Origin: Akkermansiaceae bacterium
GTDB lineage: Bacteria; Verrucomicrobiota; Verrucomicrobiia; Verrucomicrobiales; Akkermansiaceae
Reading direction: 5' to 3'
Length of the DNA: 64,000 bases
NCBI GenBank assembly: GCA_030725745.1
Contig: JANRFH010000002.1
Coordinates: 5,848 to 69,847 of the forward strand
The position numbers and the translations under genes were made by a program. Below the pieces are notes generated by a model. The model had not been told where the DNA came from, made no database searches, and saw nothing but the letters and a program-made list of their open reading frames with translations. Shown here piece by piece: positions 41,317-49,128 of the stretch (positions within the stretch are counted from its first letter, which is position 1; the number at the start of each line of letters is the position of its first letter).

Positions 41317-42107
41317 GCGAAGGCGTGCTGCAGTGCCTCCATGATGCCGTTTCCTGCTGTCTTGGAGGAGATGTAGCCACCGCGTGATTGGATTAGGGCG
41401 CGGATGTCTGCTACGGCGTTGATGGGGCATGCGGCGTAAGCGGAGTGATCAGGGGAGAGCATCTCGATATCATTGTGGCTGTCTCCCGCTGCGAAGGTGT
41501 GCTCCGTGCTGAGGCCGTAAAGGCGCGCGACTTCCGTCAATGTACTGCCTTTCTGGTAGTTCTTGTGGCCGAAGCGGAGGTAGATGGAGTTCCGCTGCCA
41601 GCCGAGATCTGGCACTTCTGCAACCAGTGGAGAGATGTGCCCGACAATCCATTCCATTTCCTCCTCGGTGCGCGAGATCAGTCCAGCAGGCTCACCATCG
41701 ATTTCGATATATTGTGCCCCTGTGTGCTCTTCTATCTCGTGGCGGATGGCTTTGAGTGTTTTCTTCGCTTTCTTGAAAAGCTTGTGGATGTCTTTCTCGC
41801 AGCGGTTATTCCAGTCCTTGTGCGGGAGATAGCGCCCAAAGTCGTTGGGGAAATGGATTTCCCGCTCGCGGGCGATCACCCAGTCTGGGATGAAGGGGAA
41901 ATTGCTCTCGATGAAGCCCTCGACCACCTGTGGCATTGAGCGGCCAGTGTTGATCCCCCAGATGGCGTTTCGCGTTTCGCGTAGGCGGCGGATGGTATCG
42001 AAGAAAGCGGTGGGAACCGGTGGACTCTCCGCAGGGTCGTGCAGCGTGCCATCGAAATCGAAGGAAAGGATCAGTTCAGGCTTCGGGCAGGCATCGAGCG
42101 TTCTCAC
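41313..42107 (-). CDS. HAD-superfamily phosphatase (Cof/SPP-like)
   Basis: A 264-residue hydrolase with the HAD catalytic DxDxT motif in SFDFDGTLHDP (residues 15-20) and the downstream Lys and GDSHNDIEML (Asp pair). The cap between contains WGINTGRS (motif II Thr). The arrangement of a C2-type cap and GDSxNDxxM is that of Cof-type phosphatases and sucrose-phosphate phosphatases. A soluble cytoplasmic dephosphorylating enzyme with unknown substrate. Convergent with the RND pump gene. Confidence 0.9.
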   Translation of the reverse strand: MRTLDACPKPELILSFDFDGTLHDPAESPPVPTAFFDTIRRLRETRNAIWGINTGRSMPQVVEGFIESNFPFIPDWVIAREREIHFPNDFGRYLPHKDWNNRCEKDIHKLFKKAKKTLKAIRHEIEEHTGAQYIEIDGEPAGLISRTEEEMEWIVGHISPLVAEVPDLGWQRNSIYLRFGHKNYQKGSTLTEVARLYGLSTEHTFAAGDSHNDIEMLSPDHSAYAACPINAVADIRALIQSRGGYISSKTAGNGIMEALQHAFA

Positions 42108-42167
42108 GTGGGGAAGCTACAGGGAAACGGGCGTGGGGCAAGGGCGGGACTGAAGCTTCGCGTAAGG

Positions 42168-42602
42168 CTAGAGAAATGGAGCAATCGTCAGGCTGAATAC
42201 TAAAAGCGCTTTCGCTGACCAGAGGACGGTGCGTATCCAATTGCTTCGGGTGAGCAGCCTGCATTTTGCCTCATCGAAGCCCTGCATGAGCTGGCGGTGG
42301 CAGGGTGCTTGGATGAGTGCCGTTGAAATGAAATTTCCCAAAGTGAAGATAAGAATCAACCATTGCACCCATCCGCCGCTGCCTGCCCAGACGAGGAATA
42401 CGGCAGTGAAAAGCTCGATTAACATGAGCGGTGCGACAACCATTCCTATCCCTGCGCAGTGACGCGTGTGGGCGCCGATGAATTTTTCCGGATCAATATC
42501 TGCGAAGCGGGGATAGACGCAGAGCTGGACGACCCAGATGACACCGAGCATGGCCATGGTTGCTACCAGTTGCAAAACTCCTGCTAATTCGACCCAATTC
42601 AT
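42168..42602 (-). CDS. Small polytopic membrane protein, 144 aa
   Basis: A 144-residue protein with about four transmembrane helices (near 8-28, 54-72, 80-96, 124-142). Conserved-looking features are QLCVYPRFADIDPEKF, H-T-R-H, and PCHRQLMQGFDEAKCRLL in the loops. It resembles DUF1772-type membrane proteins in length and topology, but the match is loose and no function is known. It lies between the HAD phosphatase and a secreted hypothetical protein, on the same strand. Confidence 0.65.
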   Translation of the reverse strand: MNWVELAGVLQLVATMAMLGVIWVVQLCVYPRFADIDPEKFIGAHTRHCAGIGMVVAPLMLIELFTAVFLVWAGSGGWVQWLILIFTLGNFISTALIQAPCHRQLMQGFDEAKCRLLTRSNWIRTVLWSAKALLVFSLTIAPFL

Positions 42603-42639
42603 ATTGCTGTTGAGTATTCGTGAGAAATTTTACGCGGCG

Positions 42640-43044
42640 TTACGGCTTGGCAGGGCCTTGTCGGTAGAGGCAGTAGAAAACGGAATGCTCCTTTGTTACA
42701 TCTATCTTATCTGAGTTAGATCGCTCTCGAATGAAGTCGTAGCCACGAGCGTGCTTTTGCAGTCGATAGGTGTAGATGGCCGCTACGCCTTTATTCGGCT
42801 TATCAGGGTCTTCCCAGACGACGACCCGGACACGGTGGGCAATTCCATTTTTGGGCGGTATGAGTTTGACGAGCAATTCGATGGGAAGAAAAAGTTTCTC
42901 CTCTGCCTCAAGGTATTTCTCGATATCGATGTGCTCGTATTCTTTTCGAGGGAAAAATTTCGAGGCCTTGATCTCAGCGAGCAGATTCCCCGAGCAGGCG
43001 AGAAGAACGGCGCAGGCTATGGGTAATGAGGCTTTGATCCGCAT
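42640..43044 (-). CDS. Hypothetical exported protein, 134 aa
   Basis: A 134-residue protein with a signal peptide (MRIKASLPIACAVLLACSGNLLAE); the Cys in ACSG could be a lipobox. The mature part is charged (KYLEAEEKLFLPIELLVKLIPP) and contains VRVVVWEDPDKPNKGVAAIYTYRLQK. No domain is recognised. It lies 12 nt downstream of the MsbA-like transporter gene in the same direction, so it may be cotranscribed. Confidence 0.6.
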   Translation of the reverse strand: MRIKASLPIACAVLLACSGNLLAEIKASKFFPRKEYEHIDIEKYLEAEEKLFLPIELLVKLIPPKNGIAHRVRVVVWEDPDKPNKGVAAIYTYRLQKHARGYDFIRERSNSDKIDVTKEHSVFYCLYRQGPAKP

Positions 43045-43056
43045 TGCGGAGTGTTC

Positions 43057-44871
43057 TCAGGATAGTTGCGTTTCTGCGAGGAATTTGTAGGTGCCGTTGG
43101 CGGCGTAGAGTTCGTCGTGGGTGCCTCGCTCGGTGAGTTTGCCTTTGGAGATGACGAGGATCTGGTCGGCGTGGCGGACGGTGGAGAGGCGGTGGGCTAT
43201 GACGAGGGAGGTGCGGCCTGCCATGAGGCGCTCGAGGGCTTCGTTGACGAGGCGTTCGGACTCGCTGTCGAGGGCGGAGGTGGCTTCGTCGAGCAGGAGG
43301 ATTTTGGGATCGGCTAGGATGGCGCGGGCGATGGCGATACGTTGGCGCTGACCGCCGGAGAGTTTGGTGCCGCGGGGGCCGACGAGGGTTTCGTATTTTT
43401 CGGGGAGCTCGTTGATGAAGGAGTGGGCGTTGGCGCGGTCTGCGGCGGCTTCGATTTCCTCTTCGGATGCGCCGGGTTTGCCGTAGGCGATGTTTTCGGA
43501 AATGGTGCCGCCGAAGAGCATGACTTCCTGGGGGACGATGGCGATCTGGGAGCGGAGGGAGGCGAGAGAGATTTCTTGGGCGTCTGTGCCGTCGAAGAGG
43601 AGCTTGCCGGAGGTGGGGTCGTTGAAGCCTAGGAGGAGGGAGAAGAGGGTGGATTTACCTGCGCCCGAGGGGCCGACGATGGCGGTGCGCTGGCCGGCGG
43701 GGAGGTCGATGGTAATTCCCGAAAGGACGGGGATTTCTGGGCGGGATGGGTAGGTGAAGGCGAGATCTTCGATGGCGATGCGGCCGGTGAGGGTGTGGGC
43801 GGTGCCGGTGTCGCGTTCGCCGGGCATGTCGAGGATTTCACGGAGGCGCTCGGTGGCTCCGGCGGTTTGCTGGAATTGGGAGATAATTTCCGGGAAGGAG
43901 CCGAGCGATGCGCCGACGAAGATGGAGAAGATGATGAATGCGAAGAAGTTTTCCCAGTTAATGAGGCCGTTGGCATACATGCGTGCGCCGTACCAGACGA
44001 CGAAGGCGATGGTGCCGAAGAGGACGAAGATGATGAAAGAGAGGAAGGCTCCGCGTGCTTGGGCGCCCTTGTAGGTGACGGCGAGGAATTCGCTGAGGGA
44101 GGTGGCGTAGCGGGAGTTTTCGAGGGGCTCGTTGGTGTAGGCTTTGACGTCGGCGATGTTTTGGACGGATTCTTCGATGACCGTGGAGGCATCGGCGAGG
44201 GATGCTTGGGCGGCCTTGGAGTGGCCGCGGACTTTCCGGCCAAACAAGGCGATGAGCAGGACGACGACGGGGATGCAGGCGAGCATCACGAGCGAGAGTT
44301 TCCAGGATGAGATGAAGATGAAGACGAGACCGCCGATGAGGATGACGGTCTGGCGGACGGCTTGGGGGACGGTGTTGATGAGCGTTTCGCGGACGAGGGA
44401 GAGATCGGAGGAGACGCGGTTGCTGAGGGAGCCGGCGCGTTGATCTTGGAAATAGGGAACGGGGAGGCGGAGGAGGTGGGCGAAGATGTCGCTGCGGAGG
44501 CGGTTTAGCGCGGATTCGCCGGAGCGGATGAAGCCTTGAACGCGGAAGAAGCCGATGGTGGCCTGGAGGAAAAGGACGGCAACGAGGCTGAGGACGATGC
44601 GGTTGATCTTTTCAAGGATCTCGGCGGGCGGAACGGAGTTCTGAAGGCCGTCGACGGGATTTCCGATGAGTTCTTTGAGAAAATAGGGGAAAGCGAGGGC
44701 TAGACCGGCGGTGAGAAAAAGGGCGATGAGGGAAGGGATGAAGACCTTCTTTTCCCGCATCAGATAGGTGAGGATCCAGCGGTGCGAGGAGATGGGAGAC
44801 TTTTTATCCGCCGAGGGCATGGGCGGATGGGAAACGATGGAAGAGCCCGCGTCAATGACGGGGGTGGCCAA
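43057..44871 (-). CDS. ABC exporter, MsbA-like (fused permease and ATPase)
   Basis: A 604-residue half-size ABC transporter. The first 340 residues hold six transmembrane helices (ABC type 1 exporter domain). The ATPase follows with Walker A GPSGAGKSTLF, signature LSGGQRQRIAIARA, Walker B ILLLDEATSALDSE and the H-loop in VIAHRLS. It is of the MsbA/lipid A or drug exporter type. Homodimerisation is expected. The short linker between domains and the C-terminal ending TQLS are normal. It follows the serine protease gene on the same strand by 9 nt. Confidence 0.92.
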   Translation of the reverse strand: MATPVIDAGSSIVSHPPMPSADKKSPISSHRWILTYLMREKKVFIPSLIALFLTAGLALAFPYFLKELIGNPVDGLQNSVPPAEILEKINRIVLSLVAVLFLQATIGFFRVQGFIRSGESALNRLRSDIFAHLLRLPVPYFQDQRAGSLSNRVSSDLSLVRETLINTVPQAVRQTVILIGGLVFIFISSWKLSLVMLACIPVVVLLIALFGRKVRGHSKAAQASLADASTVIEESVQNIADVKAYTNEPLENSRYATSLSEFLAVTYKGAQARGAFLSFIIFVLFGTIAFVVWYGARMYANGLINWENFFAFIIFSIFVGASLGSFPEIISQFQQTAGATERLREILDMPGERDTGTAHTLTGRIAIEDLAFTYPSRPEIPVLSGITIDLPAGQRTAIVGPSGAGKSTLFSLLLGFNDPTSGKLLFDGTDAQEISLASLRSQIAIVPQEVMLFGGTISENIAYGKPGASEEEIEAAADRANAHSFINELPEKYETLVGPRGTKLSGGQRQRIAIARAILADPKILLLDEATSALDSESERLVNEALERLMAGRTSLVIAHRLSTVRHADQILVISKGKLTERGTHDELYAANGTYKFLAETQLS

Positions 44872-44880
44872 GGCGGGTAT

Positions 44881-45717
44881 TTAGCGCCTACGGCGAAGGA
44901 TGAACAGGGCGGAGGTGAGGTAGAAGAGGAGAGAGGAGGGCTCGGGGATGGAGCCTTGGGTCTGTATGATGTTGGTTATCTGGGACGAGTAGTAAGAGAT
45001 GTTGGAAAACAGGGTCTCGTTCGGCGATGATGTGGTGTCGACGGCGTTCATCATGCCTACGATCTTCCATTCCCCGCCGATGTATGCGAAGGCCGCGCCT
45101 CCCGAATCACCGCCAGTGGCCTGGCCCTCGGTCAGGGTTGCTGTGTCATAGTCGGTAGCGAACCCGACGAAGTCATTGTCAGAGGGATTCGTGTAGTCGT
45201 AGGGATTGAGGAGCGATGTTCCCTCGATGTTGTTTGTTCCCCAAGATTTTCCGCTACCAAAGCCGATCATGGTGATCTGCATGTTCACGGTGGGGTCTCC
45301 CAAGGAGATGGTGGGGAGACCGGGTAGGGCTTCCTGTAGGCGGAACAGGACGATATCGGCTTTTGCAGTGAGACCTAGGGCTTGGGCTGCCAAAGTGTTG
45401 TCCAAGACGTAGGACTTGCTGAGGTCGGCGAGGTATTGGGTGGAGTTGTAGGTGACGAAGGGCTGAGCCTGATCGTCGAAGACGTGTTCAGCGGTCAACA
45501 TCCATCCACCGCCAAGGTAGACACCGGAGGCGCCATTGGTGAGGACGACGTTGCTCCATGGCGCGCCATTATCAGGTGCGGAAGTTCTTGGATTGGTTGG
45601 CGAGGGGCTGGCGACTAGAACCGCTCCGGCTTGCTGGCAGATGAGCAGGGACACCAAGGCTGCGATATCGGATTTTCTCACTTGTGTGTGTTTAATGGGT
45701 GTTTTGCGCAAAGTCAA
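44881..45717 (-). CDS. Trypsin-like serine protease with PEP-CTERM anchor
   Basis: A 278-residue exported protease. The catalytic triad is seen as His78 (GWMLTAEHVF), Asp121 (KADIVLFRL) and Ser205 (TGGDSGGAAF). The N-terminal signal (MTLRKTPIKHTQVRKSDIAALVSLLICQQAGA) is long. The C-terminus carries a PEP-CTERM sorting motif (IPEPSS, a hydrophobic segment and RRRR), so it is targeted to the surface or matrix by an exosortase, which is not encoded here. The role may be processing of other surface proteins. It lies 9 nt before the ABC exporter. Confidence 0.9.
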   Translation of the reverse strand: MTLRKTPIKHTQVRKSDIAALVSLLICQQAGAVLVASPSPTNPRTSAPDNGAPWSNVVLTNGASGVYLGGGWMLTAEHVFDDQAQPFVTYNSTQYLADLSKSYVLDNTLAAQALGLTAKADIVLFRLQEALPGLPTISLGDPTVNMQITMIGFGSGKSWGTNNIEGTSLLNPYDYTNPSDNDFVGFATDYDTATLTEGQATGGDSGGAAFAYIGGEWKIVGMMNAVDTTSSPNETLFSNISYYSSQITNIIQTQGSIPEPSSLLFYLTSALFILRRRR

Positions 45718-45770
45718 TTATCCGTCTTAGGTGTTGATAAAGAGGGGGCATCCGGTTTATTAAATCTTCC

Positions 45771-46142
45771 ATGAAAATCAAGCATTACTGCGTTGCTGGG
45801 TGGTTGGGGCTGCTCGTTGGCTGTGGAGGAAGCGGCCAGATGGGGGATTTGCCGCCGGATGACGATGGCTCGGTAGGCGGGATTTCCGAAGTACCGAATC
45901 CGACGCAGGAGATGGCCAAAGCAAGCGGCAAATCGCTTTCGCAGCTTCAGCGTGGGCATGTGGTTTACATGCTCAAGTGCGGGGAGTGCCATGAATACCA
46001 GCTCCCAGAGGAGGTGGATATCATGGACTTCGAGGACGTGATGCCGAAGATGATCAATCATGCGGGGCTGCCTTCATCGGATGAAAAGGCGGTTCTCGAC
46101 TACGTCATGGCAGTGAAGAAGCAAGAGGGTGTCGAATTTTAG
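45771..46142 (+). CDS. Small c-type cytochrome-like lipoprotein
   Basis: A 123-residue exported protein with lipobox (GLLVGC, Cys18), a Gly/Asp-rich linker and a single heme-binding motif CGECH (Cys70, Cys73, His74) followed by EYQLP. The later MINHAGLPSSDEKAVLDYVMA forms the last helices of a class I cytochrome c; a Met ligand may be in VMPKM. It would carry one electron in the periplasm. It is divergent from the serine protease gene and precedes the importer operon by 56 nt. Confidence 0.82.
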   Translation: MKIKHYCVAGWLGLLVGCGGSGQMGDLPPDDDGSVGGISEVPNPTQEMAKASGKSLSQLQRGHVVYMLKCGECHEYQLPEEVDIMDFEDVMPKMINHAGLPSSDEKAVLDYVMAVKKQEGVEF

Positions 46143-46198
46143 GTTAGCGCGGGACTTGCCAAGCGCGGCAGCGCGGTGAAACTGTCGGACCGCAACGA

Positions 46199-47545
46199 GT
46201 GAAGAGTTATTTTCTTAGACGGTTCCTTATGATCCCCCCGACCTTGTTGGGGATCACGTTTTTCGTTTTCGCGATTACACGTTTTGTGCCGGGTGGTTCT
46301 ATGGATCGTATGCTCCAGCAGGCAGCGGGAAATGCAGAAGGCGGTGGTGGAAAAAAGGCATCAAATGAGGCAAGCGGCGGGCTGAGTGAGGAGCAGATGG
46401 AGGAGCTTGAGGAGGAGTATGGCTTGGATAAGTCGATGCCAATTGCTTACTTGCAGTGGCTAGGTGTCGTTCCTAGAGAGGTCTCCTTGTCAAAGGGCGA
46501 GTTCGGAGAGACGGGGGATGATGCGATTGGCGGAGCGGAAACGGATCCCGATAACACGGCGATCCTTGTGCTGCGCGGCGACGGGCGACTGGTGCGCGTG
46601 ACGAAAAAGGACGAGAAAATTGTTTCTGCCGTATATAACTCCAACGGGAAAGAAATCAGCGACGATGGATGGAGCCTCCGCTATGAGGATGAGGAGGCGA
46701 GGCAGGACAGGTTCAAGCGGCGCAATCAAGAGGGAGCGGATGTGCCTTCGTATGCTCCTCGCGTAGTGGCGTACAAGACTAGGTTCAACGGATTGTTCCA
46801 AGGCGAACTCGGGCGCTCTAAGGTTTACAACGATCCGGTCTCTGAAATGATCATGGATCGTGTGCCGGTGGCGCTTTATTTCGGCTTACTAACAGCGGTG
46901 ATCACTTATGCGGTGTGTTTGCCCTTGGGGGTGGTGAAAGCGCTAAAGCACCGCACATTCATCGATAGTGCGAGCTCGATCCTGATCTTCATCGGCTACT
47001 CGATCCCGGGATTTGCGCTCGGCGCAATCTTGCTGGTGCATTTTGGCGCGCGCATGAACCTGTTCCCGCTCTTTGGCCTGACGAGTCCTGACTTTCCCGG
47101 GATGACGACTTGGGAGCAAGTGAAAGACTTGGCGCATCACACTGTCCTGCCGCTGCTTTGTTATCTGGTGGGTTCTTTCGCCATGCTGACGATGCTGACG
47201 AAAAACAATCTGATGGAGCAGCTCTCGGCGGATTATGTGAGGACGGCGGTTTCGAAAGGTGTTGGCTTCCGCAAGGCGGTGTTTGGCCATGCGTTCCGGA
47301 ACTCGATGATACCAGTGGCGACTAGTGCGGGGAGTTTGGTGGAAATTTTCATCGGCGGTTCTCTTCTTGTGGAGACGGTTTTTGATATTCAGGGCTTCGG
47401 CCTGCTCCAGTATCAGGCGGTCATCGAGCGTGATGTGCCGGTGATCATGGGGACTCTCACAATCGCGGCATTCTTGATGCTACTGGGCAAAGTTTTATCG
47501 GACATGATCGTCGCGATGGTGGATCCAAGGATCAAATTCAAATGA
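46199..47545 (+). CDS. Peptide-type ABC importer permease 1 (OppB/YejB-like), enlarged
   Basis: A 448-residue permease. Helix 1 (about 9-30) is followed by an insertion of about 180 residues in the first extracytoplasmic loop: a charged region (SNEASGGLSEEQMEELEEEY) and a globular segment. The typical OppB part (EAA loop: SADYVRTAVSKGVGFRKAVFGHAFRNSMIP) starts near residue 215. Standard OppB/YejB are 300-365 residues. The start is a GTG at 46199. The overlap with the second permease gene (4 nt) marks an operon. YejB-like permeases serve importers of microcin-like or other peptides. Confidence 0.92.
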   Translation: MKSYFLRRFLMIPPTLLGITFFVFAITRFVPGGSMDRMLQQAAGNAEGGGGKKASNEASGGLSEEQMEELEEEYGLDKSMPIAYLQWLGVVPREVSLSKGEFGETGDDAIGGAETDPDNTAILVLRGDGRLVRVTKKDEKIVSAVYNSNGKEISDDGWSLRYEDEEARQDRFKRRNQEGADVPSYAPRVVAYKTRFNGLFQGELGRSKVYNDPVSEMIMDRVPVALYFGLLTAVITYAVCLPLGVVKALKHRTFIDSASSILIFIGYSIPGFALGAILLVHFGARMNLFPLFGLTSPDFPGMTTWEQVKDLAHHTVLPLLCYLVGSFAMLTMLTKNNLMEQLSADYVRTAVSKGVGFRKAVFGHAFRNSMIPVATSAGSLVEIFIGGSLLVETVFDIQGFGLLQYQAVIERDVPVIMGTLTIAAFLMLLGKVLSDMIVAMVDPRIKFK

Positions 47546-49128
47546 GCAAGCGTTCCATCAGCATCATCCTTCTCTTGCTCGGGTCGCTCGCGGTCTACGG
47601 GGAAATAAGCAGTATCGATTTTCCGACGGCGCGATGGTTTTTCTCCACTAGCCGGGATGTGCCGCTGTTGAACTGGAAAGCCGAAGGAGTGGAATTTCTA
47701 TGGTTCGGTTGGTTGAGCTCGACGATCATGGTTGCGGTTGGCCTGTGTCTGCTGGTGTCCTCATTTCGTAGCGGGCCTCCGAATCCAGTGACGATGCGCC
47801 GCATCAAGCGTTTCAAGGAAATCAAGCGGGGCTACTATTCGCTCATCATCCTGATGGGGCTCGTGGGTCTAGCTGCTCTGGATCAGTTGGTTGTTGGGAA
47901 AGAGGCGCTAGCGGTGCGTTATGAGGGCAAATGGGAGTTTCCAGCATTTAATCCGAAGCCTTTCATTGGTTCGCAGTTCGGCATTGAGGGAGAGCGGGCG
48001 GATGCGCCGGTGAATTACCGGAAGTTGAAGATCGCGTTCAAGGAGGCTGGCGAAGGTGGAAAGGTCATCATGCCGCTGATACCCTACGGCTCCACGGACG
48101 ATACACTGCCGCCGCGCTCGCGCTCGCTGGTGTTGAAGGATGGCGTTTACCAGGAAGATGGTAGTAATAGCCCTTACTACGGACTGGCGGCGAAATATTA
48201 TGATGTCGTCGAGGGGACGTTTCATCTCCGCTATACCTTGCGGAACGGAATGCTCAGCGGTGCCGTGGATGGTTGGAACGAAGCGGGAGATAGTGTTTAT
48301 ACCGCCGAGTACCTCAAGGGTGTGAAGTTGATAGAGAAAGAAAAATACAGTGGAGAAGGCGATGTGAAGGATTTTCTCGGAGCTGAAGATGTTCAACTTC
48401 GTGCTGTTAAGTATCCGCCTTCACCGCCGATCCCCGAGGAGCGGAATTGGCTGGGGACGACCTCACAGAGCTATGATGTACTGGCTTACCTCTACGGCGG
48501 GCTTCAAGTGAACTTTAAGGCGGCGCTGATCTTCCTGCCTATCGTTTACACAGTCGGAATTGTGATCGGTATGTTGATGGGTTATCTCGGGGGTTGGTTT
48601 GATTTGCTAATGGATCGTATCATCGAGATTTTTTCGAACATGCCCTACCTTTTTGTGGTGATCATTTTATCGAGCATGGTGCCTGAGCAGTTCAAGGGCT
48701 TGCCGATCATTCTGGCGATCCTGATCCTCTTCGGCTGGATGGGCATCACTTCGCTGATGCGCACAGCTGCCTATCGTGACAAGGAGCGCGACTACATCGC
48801 TGCATCCCGCGTACTCGGTGCCGGGACAACCCGTATCATCTTCCGCCATCTGTTGCCGAACACTGTAGCGATCATTGTGACCCTTGTGCCGTTCACCGTT
48901 TCCGCACTGGTTTTTTCCCTGACTGCGCTCGACTACCTTGGCTTCGGGCTGCCACCTGAGTATGCGACATGGGGTCGCCTGCTTAACGACGGCCTTTCGA
49001 ATCTCTCCGCGCCGTGGCTGGTTTCCTCCACTTTCGTTGTGCTTGTTGGCCTGTTGATCCTTATCACTTTCATCGGCGAAGCGGTGCGCGAGGCCTTTGA
49101 TCCGAAAAAATACAGCTACTACCGTTAA
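47542..49128 (+). CDS. Peptide-type ABC importer permease 2 (OppC/YejE-like), enlarged
   Basis: A 528-residue permease. Three helices in the first 118 residues (about 6-20, 55-73, 100-118) are followed by a large extracytoplasmic segment of about 200 residues. From residue 320 the normal OppC core appears: EERNWLGTTSQSYDVLAYLYGGL, GYLGGWFDLLMDR and the EAA loop RDYIAASRVLGAGTTRIIFRHLLPNT. OppC/YejE are usually about 300-340 residues, so the N-terminal half is an elaboration. It overlaps OppB by 4 nt and touches the next gene by one base (TAATG). Confidence 0.92.
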   Translation: MSKRSISIILLLLGSLAVYGEISSIDFPTARWFFSTSRDVPLLNWKAEGVEFLWFGWLSSTIMVAVGLCLLVSSFRSGPPNPVTMRRIKRFKEIKRGYYSLIILMGLVGLAALDQLVVGKEALAVRYEGKWEFPAFNPKPFIGSQFGIEGERADAPVNYRKLKIAFKEAGEGGKVIMPLIPYGSTDDTLPPRSRSLVLKDGVYQEDGSNSPYYGLAAKYYDVVEGTFHLRYTLRNGMLSGAVDGWNEAGDSVYTAEYLKGVKLIEKEKYSGEGDVKDFLGAEDVQLRAVKYPPSPPIPEERNWLGTTSQSYDVLAYLYGGLQVNFKAALIFLPIVYTVGIVIGMLMGYLGGWFDLLMDRIIEIFSNMPYLFVVIILSSMVPEQFKGLPIILAILILFGWMGITSLMRTAAYRDKERDYIAASRVLGAGTTRIIFRHLLPNTVAIIVTLVPFTVSALVFSLTALDYLGFGLPPEYATWGRLLNDGLSNLSAPWLVSSTFVVLVGLLILITFIGEAVREAFDPKKYSYYR